From assembly GCA_017520425.1 (NCBI GenBank), contig JAFXFO010000015.1:1-61620 (forward strand): a stretch of 61,620 nucleotides of DNA. The letters run 5' to 3'. This document shows, piece by piece, positions 26,479 through 35,158 of the stretch (position 1 is its first letter; each line of letters begins with the position of its first letter). Both the position numbers and the translations under genes were made by a program. The DNA is from Lachnospiraceae bacterium (GTDB lineage: Bacteria; Bacillota; Clostridia; Lachnospirales; Lachnospiraceae). The notes below the pieces were generated by a model. It was given only the letters and a program-made list of their open reading frames with translations. It was not told the DNA's origin and ran no database searches.

Positions 26479-28122
26479 ATGAAAAAAATGTATATCGGAC
26501 GCTGCTTATTCCTCTTACTACTTACCCTTCTTTTTGTAACAGCAGCATTTTCTGCTTCCCGGTCCCAACCGGATTATTCGACTCCCATGAGTTTTGAGTA
26601 TTCACTCACCGAAGCCTATGTTACCGATACTCATGATGTCATCAAGCAATTGGAAACATACATTGACAACGAAAAAAACTCAAAAATAGAAAAAACCGTT
26701 GAACTTATAACGGATAAAACCAACTACATCTCTCACCAGTATGATGTAAGTAAGATGCTCTATTACGCTGATTTGGAAAATGAGGCTGCCTACAAAGCAT
26801 ATGTTTTCAGCGAGGATGCCTTTTTTGCAGTTGCAGAAGAAAGCTTACGTGTCCTCAAAAAACTGTATCTTTCTGATTTATCCTCCAAGAATAAGGTATT
26901 TGAAGATTGGACAGAAAAAGAATTGCGTGTTCTCACCCTTTCAAATGAAGAAATTTTTGACCTGGAAGCAAAACAAAATGATTTCGTACGTGAATATCTA
27001 TCTTTAGACAATCCCGGGTCTGAAGAATGGTCCGTTGCATTAGAAAATATTTACTATGAATATGTCAAAACCTCACAACAGATTGCCTTACTGAACGACT
27101 ATGAGAATTACTATGACTACTCCGCCACTGAAATCTATCTGCGGGAATACACCAAAGAACAACGGGAGGCCTTTCGCCAAAATGTAAGGGAGTATATTTT
27201 ACCCTTTTACTTCGAAACAGACTCTCTGTATCATGAAAAAAAGGCATTACTTAACGATGAACAGAAGGCCCTTTTTTCCTCCCTGCGCAAGGACACTTGT
27301 GAGCCGTCAAATGAATATCTTACCGGATATATTAACAGTTACCCCGAAGCTATGAAAACTTTTATGAATTATCTGTTTGACAGAAATGCTTTGATGTATA
27401 CCACCTCTGAGAATGCATATACCACCGGTTTTACAGACTTTTCGTATTACTGCGAGCAACCCTATGTGTTCCTTGGCAATCAGTGCCAGGATTTGCTTAC
27501 ACTGATTCATGAATTAGGTCATTATACAGCATTTTATCATTTCGAAGACAGCTTTTTGCCATATGATACCTGCGAAGTACATTCTCAGGGAAATGAATGG
27601 CTTATGCTCTGTTATCTTGACGGCAAATTCGACCCACAGGTTTATGAAATGTTTTTACTATGGCGCTTACGTTACGGATTAGATATTATCATATTGTCAA
27701 CTATCATTGATGAATATGAAGAAACCATCTATACTTGCGAAGGCCTTACTTCTCCGGAACAATTCTCAGGCATTATGGATGATATTCTAAGAGGCTACGA
27801 AAATATTGAATCCTTTATGTCAAAAGAGGAACTATATACCTATGCGCAGTATGTTACCATAGAGGCTCCCGTTTACTATTTAAGCTATGCCACCAGCGAG
27901 CTGGCATCTATGTCCCTATACTCCGTTGCAATACATCAGGATTATGAGACCGCACAAAGCATCTATACAAACCTTTGTCTTGAAACAGATATAGAGCAAT
28001 TTTTCTTTGATACCCTTATAGACGTGGGACTTCCGAATCCTTTTGATGTGGACACGGTGGAAGACATCATCTCATCCTTTGAAAACATTACTTCAAGCAA
28101 TATTGTAGTCCCTGCTGCATGA
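26479..28122 (+). CDS. Exported M3-like zinc metallopeptidase
   Basis: A signal peptide (MKKMYIGRCLFLLLLTLLFV) precedes a 520-residue helical protein. The M3 oligopeptidase zinc motif HELGH is at residues 344-348, with a candidate third ligand Glu in EVHSQ (366). This matches the PepF/thimet family fold by pattern, though the spacing between HExxH and that Glu is shorter than in PepF. M3 enzymes degrade short peptides; an exported member is less common. GAGGTGA precedes ATG 26479. It is a single-gene unit with a bidirectional terminator after it. Confidence 0.8.
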   Translation: MKKMYIGRCLFLLLLTLLFVTAAFSASRSQPDYSTPMSFEYSLTEAYVTDTHDVIKQLETYIDNEKNSKIEKTVELITDKTNYISHQYDVSKMLYYADLENEAAYKAYVFSEDAFFAVAEESLRVLKKLYLSDLSSKNKVFEDWTEKELRVLTLSNEEIFDLEAKQNDFVREYLSLDNPGSEEWSVALENIYYEYVKTSQQIALLNDYENYYDYSATEIYLREYTKEQREAFRQNVREYILPFYFETDSLYHEKKALLNDEQKALFSSLRKDTCEPSNEYLTGYINSYPEAMKTFMNYLFDRNALMYTTSENAYTTGFTDFSYYCEQPYVFLGNQCQDLLTLIHELGHYTAFYHFEDSFLPYDTCEVHSQGNEWLMLCYLDGKFDPQVYEMFLLWRLRYGLDIIILSTIIDEYEETIYTCEGLTSPEQFSGIMDDILRGYENIESFMSKEELYTYAQYVTIEAPVYYLSYATSELASMSLYSVAIHQDYETAQSIYTNLCLETDIEQFFFDTLIDVGLPNPFDVDTVEDIISSFENITSSNIVVPAA

Positions 28123-28154
28123 CTTCAAAGGACTGTTATTCTTTTACTTACTAA

Positions 28155-28209
28155 GAAAAACACTACTGACTAATGTGCATTTACACACTGTCAGTAGTGT
28201 TCGTTTTTT
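28155..28209. terminator. Bidirectional terminator
   Basis: AACACTACTGAC and GTCAGTAGTGTT form a perfect 12-base stem, with GTTTTTT on the plus side and TTTTT on the minus side. It serves both the peptidase gene and the TerB-like gene, which converge. Confidence 0.9.
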
Positions 28210-28221
28210 ATATGTATTTTA

Positions 28222-28677
28222 TTAACCCAACAACTCCTGCAGCTTTCTTACTTCTTCTCTCTCTGCTGCTGAGCTCATAATCATGTCATCACTGTCCATA
28301 GCTACCTGACCTGCCAAAAGAATTAATTCCTTGTAGCTGTCGGCCAAATCCATGTCCATATCCTTCAACAGCTGATATGCTTCATTCACACCGGTTTCAA
28401 ACATATCGCTGATACTATCCATACAGATTTCATAAACCTCTTCCAGCTCTTCCGGGTTGTAATCAAAACCAAATACTTCACCTAAAAACTCGGTCTCGCG
28501 CTCGGTAATCTGACCGTCTGCGGCAATGATTCTGGCGATAATACACACCAAATCATTCACATAATAAGCCTGCACATTGCCGTACTCCTCTTCCTCCCAC
28601 AGACCTCTTTCCTGTAAGGATTCACATGCCTCCAAAAAGGCTTCTACTTTTGTCTGAAATTGTTCTGCACTTGCCAT
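28222..28677 (-). CDS. TerB-like acidic helical protein
   Basis: The 151 residues are all-alpha and acidic. The segment IARIIAADGQITERETEFLGEVFG is the TerB-like signature (aAdGxIxxxExxfl). TerB-like domains bind metals or act in stress responses, but the role here is not known. GGAGGGG precedes ATG 28677. It is a single gene between two terminators. Confidence 0.6.
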   Translation of the reverse strand: MASAEQFQTKVEAFLEACESLQERGLWEEEEYGNVQAYYVNDLVCIIARIIAADGQITERETEFLGEVFGFDYNPEELEEVYEICMDSISDMFETGVNEAYQLLKDMDMDLADSYKELILLAGQVAMDSDDMIMSSAAEREEVRKLQELLG

Positions 28678-28803
28678 TTTATCCCCTCCGGTACGCTCTA
28701 AGTATTTTCATATGCCTTTTCGGCATGGATTTAGTATAGCATAGTATTGGAAAAAAATAAAGAATTCATAGAAAAATATGAAAAAACAATACAGCAGATT
28801 TCA

Positions 28804-29634
28804 CTATTTTTTCTTTCTTCCCCATAATACAACAAACAAACACACCAAGCTATACCCGATGACGGCTATCAGCGATGATTCTATTCCAAACTCTCCACCG
28901 GTCACCAAAAAGGATTTTGTATCCAATACATAACTATACAGGGAATATTCATCCATTTCTATACCAATCCACAAAATACCACCAATGATGATATTCCAAA
29001 AAGCATGAACAATCGCACTATTCCAAATGGATCCGGTCTCAGAAGCAATAAGAGAGAACATGACACCCACCATTGTACCGGCCACTACAACCAAGGTACA
29101 ACTTAAAAGGTCGAAACCCATACCTAAAATATGGACAAAACCAAACAATAAAGAGGGTACAAGAATCGCAATTTTTTTATTAAATCTTTTCTCTATGGCC
29201 CTCATCATGACACCACGAAAAACCATTTCCTCCACAATCCCTGCACCCAATCCTGTAAAGAAAATACCCGTCGACAAAATCTCCAACCTCTGATTCAAAT
29301 CTAAATCATTCTGCCGAAAGGAACCGGGAACAAATAATATGTAAAATGCAGTAACCAGAAGCGGCAACAGTAGTGCTACCATCCACCATTTCAAACCAAT
29401 CTTAAACGACGGTATATTAAAGTCACTCATATCCCCCTTCAAAAGTTTTTTGCACAGTAGCCATAACAGCAAATATGCAAAAATAATATATAAAATGCCT
29501 GTCACTATATTACCTATAAAGATTGGCATTTTCATAAGAACCACCATGTTTCCAAACAGACAGGCAACCCCTTGGGCCACTACCATTACCAAAAAACTTA
29601 AAATAATACTCAAAATCATTTTTCCTGTTTTCAT
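28804..29634 (-). CDS. CPBP-family intramembrane protease
   Basis: The 276 residues contain eight hydrophobic helices and the CPBP/Abi glutamyl protease motifs: EEMVFRG (EExxxR), FGFVH (FxxxH) and a later HAFWN (HxxxN). All four motif positions are intact, so an active enzyme is likely. Family members include Rce1-like proteases and bacteriocin-immunity proteins. GAGGAG precedes ATG 29634. The gene has no obvious partner. Confidence 0.85.
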   Translation of the reverse strand: MKTGKMILSIILSFLVMVVAQGVACLFGNMVVLMKMPIFIGNIVTGILYIIFAYLLLWLLCKKLLKGDMSDFNIPSFKIGLKWWMVALLLPLLVTAFYILFVPGSFRQNDLDLNQRLEILSTGIFFTGLGAGIVEEMVFRGVMMRAIEKRFNKKIAILVPSLLFGFVHILGMGFDLLSCTLVVVAGTMVGVMFSLIASETGSIWNSAIVHAFWNIIIGGILWIGIEMDEYSLYSYVLDTKSFLVTGGEFGIESSLIAVIGYSLVCLFVVLWGRKKK

Positions 29635-29699
29635 CTAAATTCTCCTCACACTGAAAATTCATGGGAACTAATAAAATTATCCATAACTATTCTGATAAT

Positions 29700-30161
29700 T
29701 TAATCCAAAACAAGATCCCCTATCGATTCTTCACCGGTCACTTTTTCCCCAAGAATATTGGCCCACTTCTCAGTAAAAAAAGCCCCATACGAAATCTGTT
29801 CATCTCTACGCTTTTTGCTGCCTGCAAATCCCCACAAGGTAGAGGGTATCCCAATCACAATCAGGTATAACGGTCCTAATATAATAGATTGTATGGTATG
29901 TCTGTATTCATGAACCAGCAAACGATTGGAAAGTTCCTCCGTACTTATCTTCCCTTCAAACTTCCTGGCAAAGTAAGGCTTGGCAGTAACAAATACAAAC
30001 AGCCCTAAGGACATACTGGATTCGTGCTCCCATACTGTAATAATTGCACCATGATAGAAAAAATGTTTATCTTTACAATGCATGAGAAAGATAACAACCC
30101 CCAGCATGGTCTGCAAAATTCCCCATGTACACTGTACTATCACGTAAAAAATGCTTTTCAC
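29700..30161 (-). CDS. Small membrane protein with HEYRH metalloprotease-like motif
   Basis: The 153-residue product has hydrophobic helices near its N-terminus and in the segment QSIILGPLYLIVIGIPS. The HExxH-like motif sits in LLVHEYRHTIQS and is followed by a downstream EKWAN. Similar short proteins with HExxHxxQS occur in Bacteroidetes and Clostridia as unclassified families. GTG 30161 is chosen because GGAGGA lies six bases upstream; the longer frame from 30182 includes that site. Whether it binds zinc is unknown. Confidence 0.6.
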   Translation of the reverse strand: MKSIFYVIVQCTWGILQTMLGVVIFLMHCKDKHFFYHGAIITVWEHESSMSLGLFVFVTAKPYFARKFEGKISTEELSNRLLVHEYRHTIQSIILGPLYLIVIGIPSTLWGFAGSKKRRDEQISYGAFFTEKWANILGEKVTGEESIGDLVLD

Positions 30162-30242
30162 AGTATTTCCTCCAATTCTCATAGAATTCCATTCACACAG
30201 TTCAATAACAGAAAATTTGCTTCCACTTATCCATTATTACCA

Positions 30243-30427
30243 TATTGGGCACTAGTTCATAAAAATCCACTTTTATGCCCAATAAACTACTTATAAGTCT
30301 GTAATAAATCCTAAATTCACATCTTTTGGGCATACAGAAGAAAAAACATGAAATGGTGCCCATAAAAACGCCTATTTTGTGGGCAGAAACACGCATTTTT
30401 TTGTTGCTATGCCCAAAGGTATGGAAA
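30243..30427. repeat. Cluster of TTGGGCA/TGCCCAA inverted repeats
   Basis: Three nested or adjacent inverted repeats share the same core. TATTGGGCA (30243-30251) pairs with TGCCCAATA (30276-30284). TTTGGGCATA (30325-30334) pairs with TATGCCCAAA (30418-30427). Inside the latter, TGCCCATAAAA (30357-30367) pairs with TTTTGTGGGCA (30375-30385) with one mismatch. The region separates the kinase gene from the metalloprotease-like gene and holds no supported gene. It may be a REP-like element or a set of operators. Confidence 0.6.
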
Positions 30428-30434
30428 TTCAAGT

Positions 30435-31724
30435 CTATTCCCTACTTCCCACTTCCGCCTTCAACCACACCGTAAATCTGGTGCCTATCTCCGGGCTGGA
30501 CAGCACCTCTATTTTGCCGTCATGGGCATCTACAATCCACTTAGCAATGGATAATCCCAGGCCGGAACCTCCGGTGTTGCCGTTACGAGCTTTATCGGAA
30601 CGGTAAAAGGGTTCAAAGATATGCACCACATCTTCCCCTTGCATACCAATACCTTCGTCCTGCACCACATAGCCCACCATATCTCCCTGTGTCTTTACAC
30701 GGAATTGTATGGTGGCCCCCTTCAAGGAATACTTGGCTGCATTCTGCACGAAGATTCGTACGGACTGCTTTATCATAGCCGCATCACCACTCATCATCAC
30801 AGGCGGTAAGATCAGATTGCCATCCTCATCAAAAGTATTTCCGCTATCACTTACAAATTCATATCGATGTTCCTCATCAATCATCAGGGATTCCTCCCAT
30901 ACCTCATGAATCACCTGACACAAGTCAAATTCCGAATAATGAAGGGTATTCTTTCCGTTCTCTCCACGGGCTAAAAATAATAGTTGCTCCACCAGTTCCT
31001 TCATATGGTCGGATTCGTGCTTCAGTGCCTCGATGGACTCCTCTAATACACTCTCATCCTCCTTGCCCCAGCGGTCCAGCATATTCACATAGCCCTGAAT
31101 CACCGCAATGGGCGTACGAAGCTCATGGGATGCATCCGATACAAATCTGGCCTGCTTTTTCTGACTTTCCCGCATCCGGTATATCAAGTTGTTCAGTGCC
31201 ACTTCGATGCTCTCCAGGTCCTTATCTCCGGTAGAAATCTTAGCATCCGGTGAATTGGGCGAAAGTTTCTCTATGGCCTGCTCCAAGCTCTCAAACTTGG
31301 AAGTATCCAAGGGTAAAGAACTAAGTTTCTCTGTCTTGATTGCCAAATCATTTAAGGGTTTTAACTTACGACGGATTTTGCCTGTACCAAATAGTCCCCC
31401 TATGATATCCACCCCCTGAAAGACCAGGATTACACCAAAGGGATATATCACATAATTCAAAAAAGGAAACATTGGATATGGGTATTCCACACCCACGGAA
31501 TCCACCAGAATAATTACCAAATCCTGATAGTTTTCCCCTCGTTCCAGCTCTACTCTGGTCACTGTCCTCGTTTCAGGAATCTGGTCCACTCTCCACTTGA
31601 AAAAGGCACCTACTATCAGTGCCGCAAGCAAAATATCCAAACATATAATTTTCCAGAACTGCTTAAGCCAGAAGCTCATATGAATCCTTCTGGCGATAGA
31701 TGTCATTTTATTATTTGCGTTCAC
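30435..31724 (-). CDS. Sensor histidine kinase, EnvZ/PhoR-like
   Basis: The 429 residues contain transmembrane helices at about 25-45 and 90-110 with a short extracellular loop, a cytoplasmic linker, the HisKA phospho-site SDASHELRTPIAVIQGYVNML, and a HATPase_c domain (VQNAAKYS, VQDEGIGMQGE, GGSGLGLSIAKWIV). It starts with GTG 31724, with AAGGAG five bases upstream; ATG 31706 is an alternative. It directly follows the OmpR-type regulator and should phosphorylate it. The stimulus is likely an envelope condition, given the cluster. Confidence 0.92.
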   Translation of the reverse strand: MNANNKMTSIARRIHMSFWLKQFWKIICLDILLAALIVGAFFKWRVDQIPETRTVTRVELERGENYQDLVIILVDSVGVEYPYPMFPFLNYVIYPFGVILVFQGVDIIGGLFGTGKIRRKLKPLNDLAIKTEKLSSLPLDTSKFESLEQAIEKLSPNSPDAKISTGDKDLESIEVALNNLIYRMRESQKKQARFVSDASHELRTPIAVIQGYVNMLDRWGKEDESVLEESIEALKHESDHMKELVEQLLFLARGENGKNTLHYSEFDLCQVIHEVWEESLMIDEEHRYEFVSDSGNTFDEDGNLILPPVMMSGDAAMIKQSVRIFVQNAAKYSLKGATIQFRVKTQGDMVGYVVQDEGIGMQGEDVVHIFEPFYRSDKARNGNTGGSGLGLSIAKWIVDAHDGKIEVLSSPEIGTRFTVWLKAEVGSRE

Positions 31725-31726
31725 AA

Positions 31727-32407
31727 TTACTCCTTCACTACATAACCCACTCCGCGTACGGTATGTATCAGTTTAATACCATAATGATCGTCTATTTTCG
31801 TCCGTAGATACCTTACATACACATCAATAATATTGGTCTCCCCTATGTAATCATAACCGCAGACCTCGTTCATGAGTTTTTCACGGTCCAGTACGATATT
31901 TTTATTCTTCATCAGCATACGAAGAAGTTCAAATTCCCTGTTGGTCAGCTCCACGTTTTCGCCGTTCACTTTCACCTCATAGCGTTCCTCGTCCAATGTG
32001 ACACCCTTAATGGACAAAGTATGAGTGGGTGCCGCTGCCACAGGTCCTCTTTTCTTTAAAGCCACACGGATTCTGGCAAGCAGCTCCTCAATGGCAAAGG
32101 GCTTGGTGATATAATCATCTGCCCCTGCATCCAATCCGGACACCTTATCCATCACGGCATCCCTGGCTGTCAGCATAATCACCGGCGTATCCTTTTCCAT
32201 TCGCAGACGACGCAATACTTCCAGCCCATTCAGCCCCGGAAGCATCACATCTAAAAGTATCAAATCAAAGCACCCGGAGAGGGCCTTTTCAAGACCCTCT
32301 CTACCATCAAATGCTTTCTCCACTTCATTCCCCTCATGCTTTAATTCCAATTCTACAAAACGTGCAATTTTTTCTTCATCCTCGATGATTAAAATACGAT
32401 TTGCCAT
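31727..32407 (-). CDS. OmpR/PhoB-type response regulator
   Basis: The 226 residues contain a receiver domain (IEDEEK, phospho-acceptor in LILLDVMLPG, VIMLTA, ADDYITKPF) and a winged-helix DNA-binding domain (ELTNREFELLRMLMKNKNIVLDREKLMNEVCGYDY, IDVYVRYLRTKID). It is the partner of the kinase three bases downstream. Direct repeats at 33067-33088 are candidate binding sites. GAAGGA precedes ATG 32407. Confidence 0.95.
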   Translation of the reverse strand: MANRILIIEDEEKIARFVELELKHEGNEVEKAFDGREGLEKALSGCFDLILLDVMLPGLNGLEVLRRLRMEKDTPVIMLTARDAVMDKVSGLDAGADDYITKPFAIEELLARIRVALKKRGPVAAAPTHTLSIKGVTLDEERYEVKVNGENVELTNREFELLRMLMKNKNIVLDREKLMNEVCGYDYIGETNIIDVYVRYLRTKIDDHYGIKLIHTVRGVGYVVKE

Positions 32408-32433
32408 AATCCCTATATTCCTTCTATGTCGCT

Positions 32434-32973
32434 TTATTTATTCTGAAAATCCTTCTTAATATTCTCACAGGTCTCAGAAGCCTTGTCACAAATCTGGTTG
32501 ATATCAATGGTTGTGGCATTTACTCCCTGAAAGGTATACTTACAATCATTGAATAAACCTACTATCAACAAAATGGCAACCAATCCGAACGAAATGAAAA
32601 ATGCCAAAATCAACACCAATACCGGAACCTTCAACACATCTCTGCCATTCTTTGTTATGCAGAAATCCACTTCCACTGACTTTTTAAATATATGTAAGCA
32701 CCATTTCAAAATCTTATCAATCACGGTACCCAAGGTAGTTCTCTGGCAGGAATCCTCATAGCTTTTCTGTGCCTGCTCAAATTCCTGTGAAGTGTCTGTA
32801 CCGGATGCAGTGGTGTAGCTTGCGGTACTTCCCGCATTAATCTTGCCCTGCTTCTCCAGATAACTCATGGCATCCAGCATATCAAAATTACATGCTTCCA
32901 TAGCCTGTCTTGCATCCTCATATGATACATTTGCTTTTACTCTTAATTCTTCAACTTTTTTCCAATCTTCCAT
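32434..32973 (-). CDS. DUF4342 protein with UBA-like domain and one membrane helix
   Basis: Residues 1-45 form a UBA-like helical domain (VEELRVKANVSYEDARQAMEACNFDMLDAMSYLEKQG), and residues 90-145 hold the DUF4342 segment with a transmembrane helix (VPVLVLILAFFISFGLVAILLIV) after a beta stretch. Such proteins recur in Firmicute envelope-stress clusters beside PadR, DUF1700 and DUF4097 genes. It precedes the two-component genes. GAAAGGG lies upstream of ATG 32973. Function unknown. Confidence 0.7.
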   Translation of the reverse strand: MEDWKKVEELRVKANVSYEDARQAMEACNFDMLDAMSYLEKQGKINAGSTASYTTASGTDTSQEFEQAQKSYEDSCQRTTLGTVIDKILKWCLHIFKKSVEVDFCITKNGRDVLKVPVLVLILAFFISFGLVAILLIVGLFNDCKYTFQGVNATTIDINQICDKASETCENIKKDFQNK

Positions 32974-33066
32974 TTTCTTTATCCCTTTCTGATTTCATCT
33001 CTTTTGTTTTTTGTTTCAGCTGATGATTCTATCCTACAACATCAAAATTAATCTAAAATGTGTAAA

Positions 33067-33088
33067 AGATTAAAATCAGATTAAAATT
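33067..33088. promoter_or_regulatory. Tandem 11-base repeats, candidate regulator site
   Basis: AGATTAAAATC and AGATTAAAATT lie head to tail (one helical turn apart) in the gap ahead of the DUF4342-regulator-kinase genes. Tandem repeats of about 10-11 bases are typical of OmpR-family sites. This suggests autoregulation, but no binding evidence is available. Confidence 0.4.
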
Positions 33089-33975
33089 TACTCAAAATTC
33101 ACTTGAATACTTCCCATGGCACATTCCAGTTCCATTTTTTTGTCCGCATCATTGTCTATTTCTTTCTCCTTAGCCAAACCGCTGTATTGCTGACCTCCTA
33201 AAGAAACACTTCCGGAAACTGCCTCAATTTTATAGTCGAAATCTTCCTCTTTGCCTTTCAATTTCAGTTCCAGACTTCCCATAGCACATTCCGCCTTTAA
33301 TTCATCGGTTATTTCACTCCAAATGGTACATTTTCCGGCACCTACTTCTACCTCTACCTTCCCAAGCTTGGTTGCTGTCAGGAACAGCTCGCCTGCACCT
33401 ATGCTGCTTTTCATCTCTTTGGCAATAAAACCACCGACCATTGCTTTTCCTGCTCCCAGCTCGATTTCTGCCTTATCCAGTTCAACCTCTGCAGGAATGT
33501 ATAGAGTAAAGCAATTTTCTTCATCAATGCTGATGTTACTGCTATTAAGAACCTTTACAAACAACTCATCTCCTTTTACATATGCCTGGCTTTTGCCTTT
33601 GCCCTTATATTCCACATAGTAAGCATCATCTTCAGAAAACTTTTCTACAAAATTGCAACCACCAAGCTCCAGATTCCAATTCTTTACAGAGTCAGAGGCC
33701 ACCTTGGTCTTTGGCACATCTCCCTGCCAGACTTTTTCGTCATCCGCAAACATATCGTTATCACCTATGTGAAAAATAGCATTCTTTTCCAGTGCAGTTT
33801 CCACCTTCGTAAAAACATCCCTATCAATGGAAATTCCGTCACCAAAGAATATCTTGTCGCCAACAAACCTCATATCAGGCCAATCCGTCATGGTTCCGCC
33901 CAGCAGCACTAAAACTATACCGCCCAAGAATAAAATCACGATCAACAATCCCAAAAATCGAGTTACTTTTTTCAT
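33088..33975 (-). CDS. DUF4097-family membrane-anchored adhesin-like protein
   Basis: The 295 residues begin with a transmembrane anchor (about 7-28) and continue as a beta-helical domain of repeating short strands (LDKAEIELGAGKAMVGGFIAKE, LGKVEVEVGAGKCTIWSE, LKAECAMGSLELKLKG), the DUF4097 pattern. The family sits in operons with PadR and DUF1700 genes and is thought to monitor or support the envelope. AAGGAG precedes ATG 33975, four bases after the DUF1700 gene. Confidence 0.78.
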   Translation of the reverse strand: MKKVTRFLGLLIVILFLGGIVLVLLGGTMTDWPDMRFVGDKIFFGDGISIDRDVFTKVETALEKNAIFHIGDNDMFADDEKVWQGDVPKTKVASDSVKNWNLELGGCNFVEKFSEDDAYYVEYKGKGKSQAYVKGDELFVKVLNSSNISIDEENCFTLYIPAEVELDKAEIELGAGKAMVGGFIAKEMKSSIGAGELFLTATKLGKVEVEVGAGKCTIWSEITDELKAECAMGSLELKLKGKEEDFDYKIEAVSGSVSLGGQQYSGLAKEKEIDNDADKKMELECAMGSIQVNFE

Positions 33976-33978
33976 ACC

Positions 33979-34680
33979 TTACATATGCTCCTTTCCAAGA
34001 TTTTTTATCTTATGAAAGATTTTTTTGATTCCTTTTATGATAGCAGGAGTCCACTTTTTTATTAACAGGTACTCTATCAAAATACCCAAAACACCAAAAG
34101 AGAGAACAATCATTCCGCCACCAACAAACAGCATCCCGATACCGGTACTTTCCACCCAAAATTTACAGCCCATTACAATGGCACAGATTCCGCCGATAGT
34201 ACATCCTACACCTACCGCCCCTGAGCCTAATAAGAAAGCCACCCACAACAGGAACCATAAACCAAGCGTTCCTACTACCGTTCCCAGCAAACTACCTAAA
34301 AAAGGAAAGGCACAAATTAAGATTACCACAATCAACCAGGTGGGCCATTTCTTTTTAACATTATTCTCCGGAACATAAGGTACCTCCACTATTTCCGGCG
34401 TGGGATGATACTCTGCGATTTCCTTTCCGGCCTCTACCTTGTCCGGCTCTGCCCCGTAATAACTCCGATTAATATCCCTTTTAATATTCTCCGCTATCTT
34501 TTCCGGACTTCCCAGGGACGCTATGACTTCCTGTTCATTTTCCGGACCTGCATCTTCAAAATAATCATTATAATATTGCAGTGCTTCTTCCTTTTCCTGT
34601 ATGGGTACAAATAGCAGCAACTGCTCCAACTGCCGCATAAACTCCTGTCTGTCCAACTTAGTATCCTTCCCTTCCCTCAT
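33979..34680 (-). CDS. DUF1700 (HAAS-domain) membrane protein
   Basis: The first 65 residues form the helical HAAS-type domain (DRQEFMRQLEQLLLFVPIQEKEEALQYYNDYFEDAG...IASLGSPEKIAENIK). Three or four membrane helices follow after residue 115. The gene always partners a PadR regulator in Firmicutes; it starts at once after the padR stop. The HAAS domain is thought to connect to the regulator. The role is inferred from the family. Confidence 0.82.
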   Translation of the reverse strand: MREGKDTKLDRQEFMRQLEQLLLFVPIQEKEEALQYYNDYFEDAGPENEQEVIASLGSPEKIAENIKRDINRSYYGAEPDKVEAGKEIAEYHPTPEIVEVPYVPENNVKKKWPTWLIVVILICAFPFLGSLLGTVVGTLGLWFLLWVAFLLGSGAVGVGCTIGGICAIVMGCKFWVESTGIGMLFVGGGMIVLSFGVLGILIEYLLIKKWTPAIIKGIKKIFHKIKNLGKEHM

Positions 34681-34998
34681 TTATATCCTACGTTCAAATA
34701 ATGAATTGACTTTTTCCGCATAACTGCGCCACTCACTTTCATAGAGTTGCAACTGTGCCCATCCTTTGCTTGTCACCTTGTAATAACGGCGGTTTCTGCC
34801 CGCAAATTCCATGTCATATACTTCCAGACATTCATCCTTCTGCAATCTTCTAAGCACCGGGTATAAAGTCGATTCCGAGCACTCTATAACCTGTCGCACA
34901 TCCTGTGTAATCTTATATCCATAGGTTCCTTCGGCTTCCTTGGATACTACTGCCAGTACAATCGCATCCAACAATGCCGCTCCTGTATTAAATACCAT
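34681..34998 (-). CDS. PadR-family transcriptional regulator
   Basis: The 105 residues form a PadR winged helix: LDAIVLAVVSKEAEGTYGYKITQDVRQVIECSESTLYPVLRRLQKDECLEVYD, with a C-terminal dimerisation helix. It is a one-domain repressor of the s-PadR type. It heads the operon and is preceded by two palindromic repeats overlapping its promoter (35018-35073), so autoregulation is likely. AGGTGG precedes ATG 34998. Confidence 0.93.
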   Translation of the reverse strand: MVFNTGAALLDAIVLAVVSKEAEGTYGYKITQDVRQVIECSESTLYPVLRRLQKDECLEVYDMEFAGRNRRYYKVTSKGWAQLQLYESEWRSYAEKVNSLFERRI

Positions 34999-35017
34999 TT
35001 AACCACCTGTCCTCTTC

Positions 35018-35081
35018 ATATACTATACGCCGTATAATATCCTATCGCACATACTATACGCTATATAATATTGTTTGTCAA
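35018..35081 (-). promoter_or_regulatory. padR promoter with two palindromic operators
   Basis: On the minus strand TTGACA (35076-35081) and TATAGT (35053-35058) are 17 bases apart. Two copies of ATACTATACG-x-CGTATAATAT-like palindromes (from 35020 and 35051, 31 bases or about three helical turns apart) overlap the -10 and the start region. The layout is typical of a PadR autorepression site. Confidence 0.75.
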
Positions 35082-35102
35082 GTAGCAAGGTGCAACTTTA
35101 TC

Positions 35103-35142
35103 CAAAAAGAAGCAGGTACGGAAATCCCGTACCTGCTTTTTG
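35103..35142 (-). terminator. Terminator of the DegV gene
   Basis: AAGCAGGTACGG and CCGTACCTGCTT form a perfect 12-base stem, followed on the minus strand by CTTTTTGG. It lies just after the DegV stop codon at 35159. Confidence 0.88.
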
Positions 35143-35158
35143 TCTATTTCTAATATAA

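Noticed and set aside
30202-30432. 76-codon minus-strand frame
   Set aside because: It covers the TTGGGCA inverted repeats and has no ribosome binding site or recognisable protein features.
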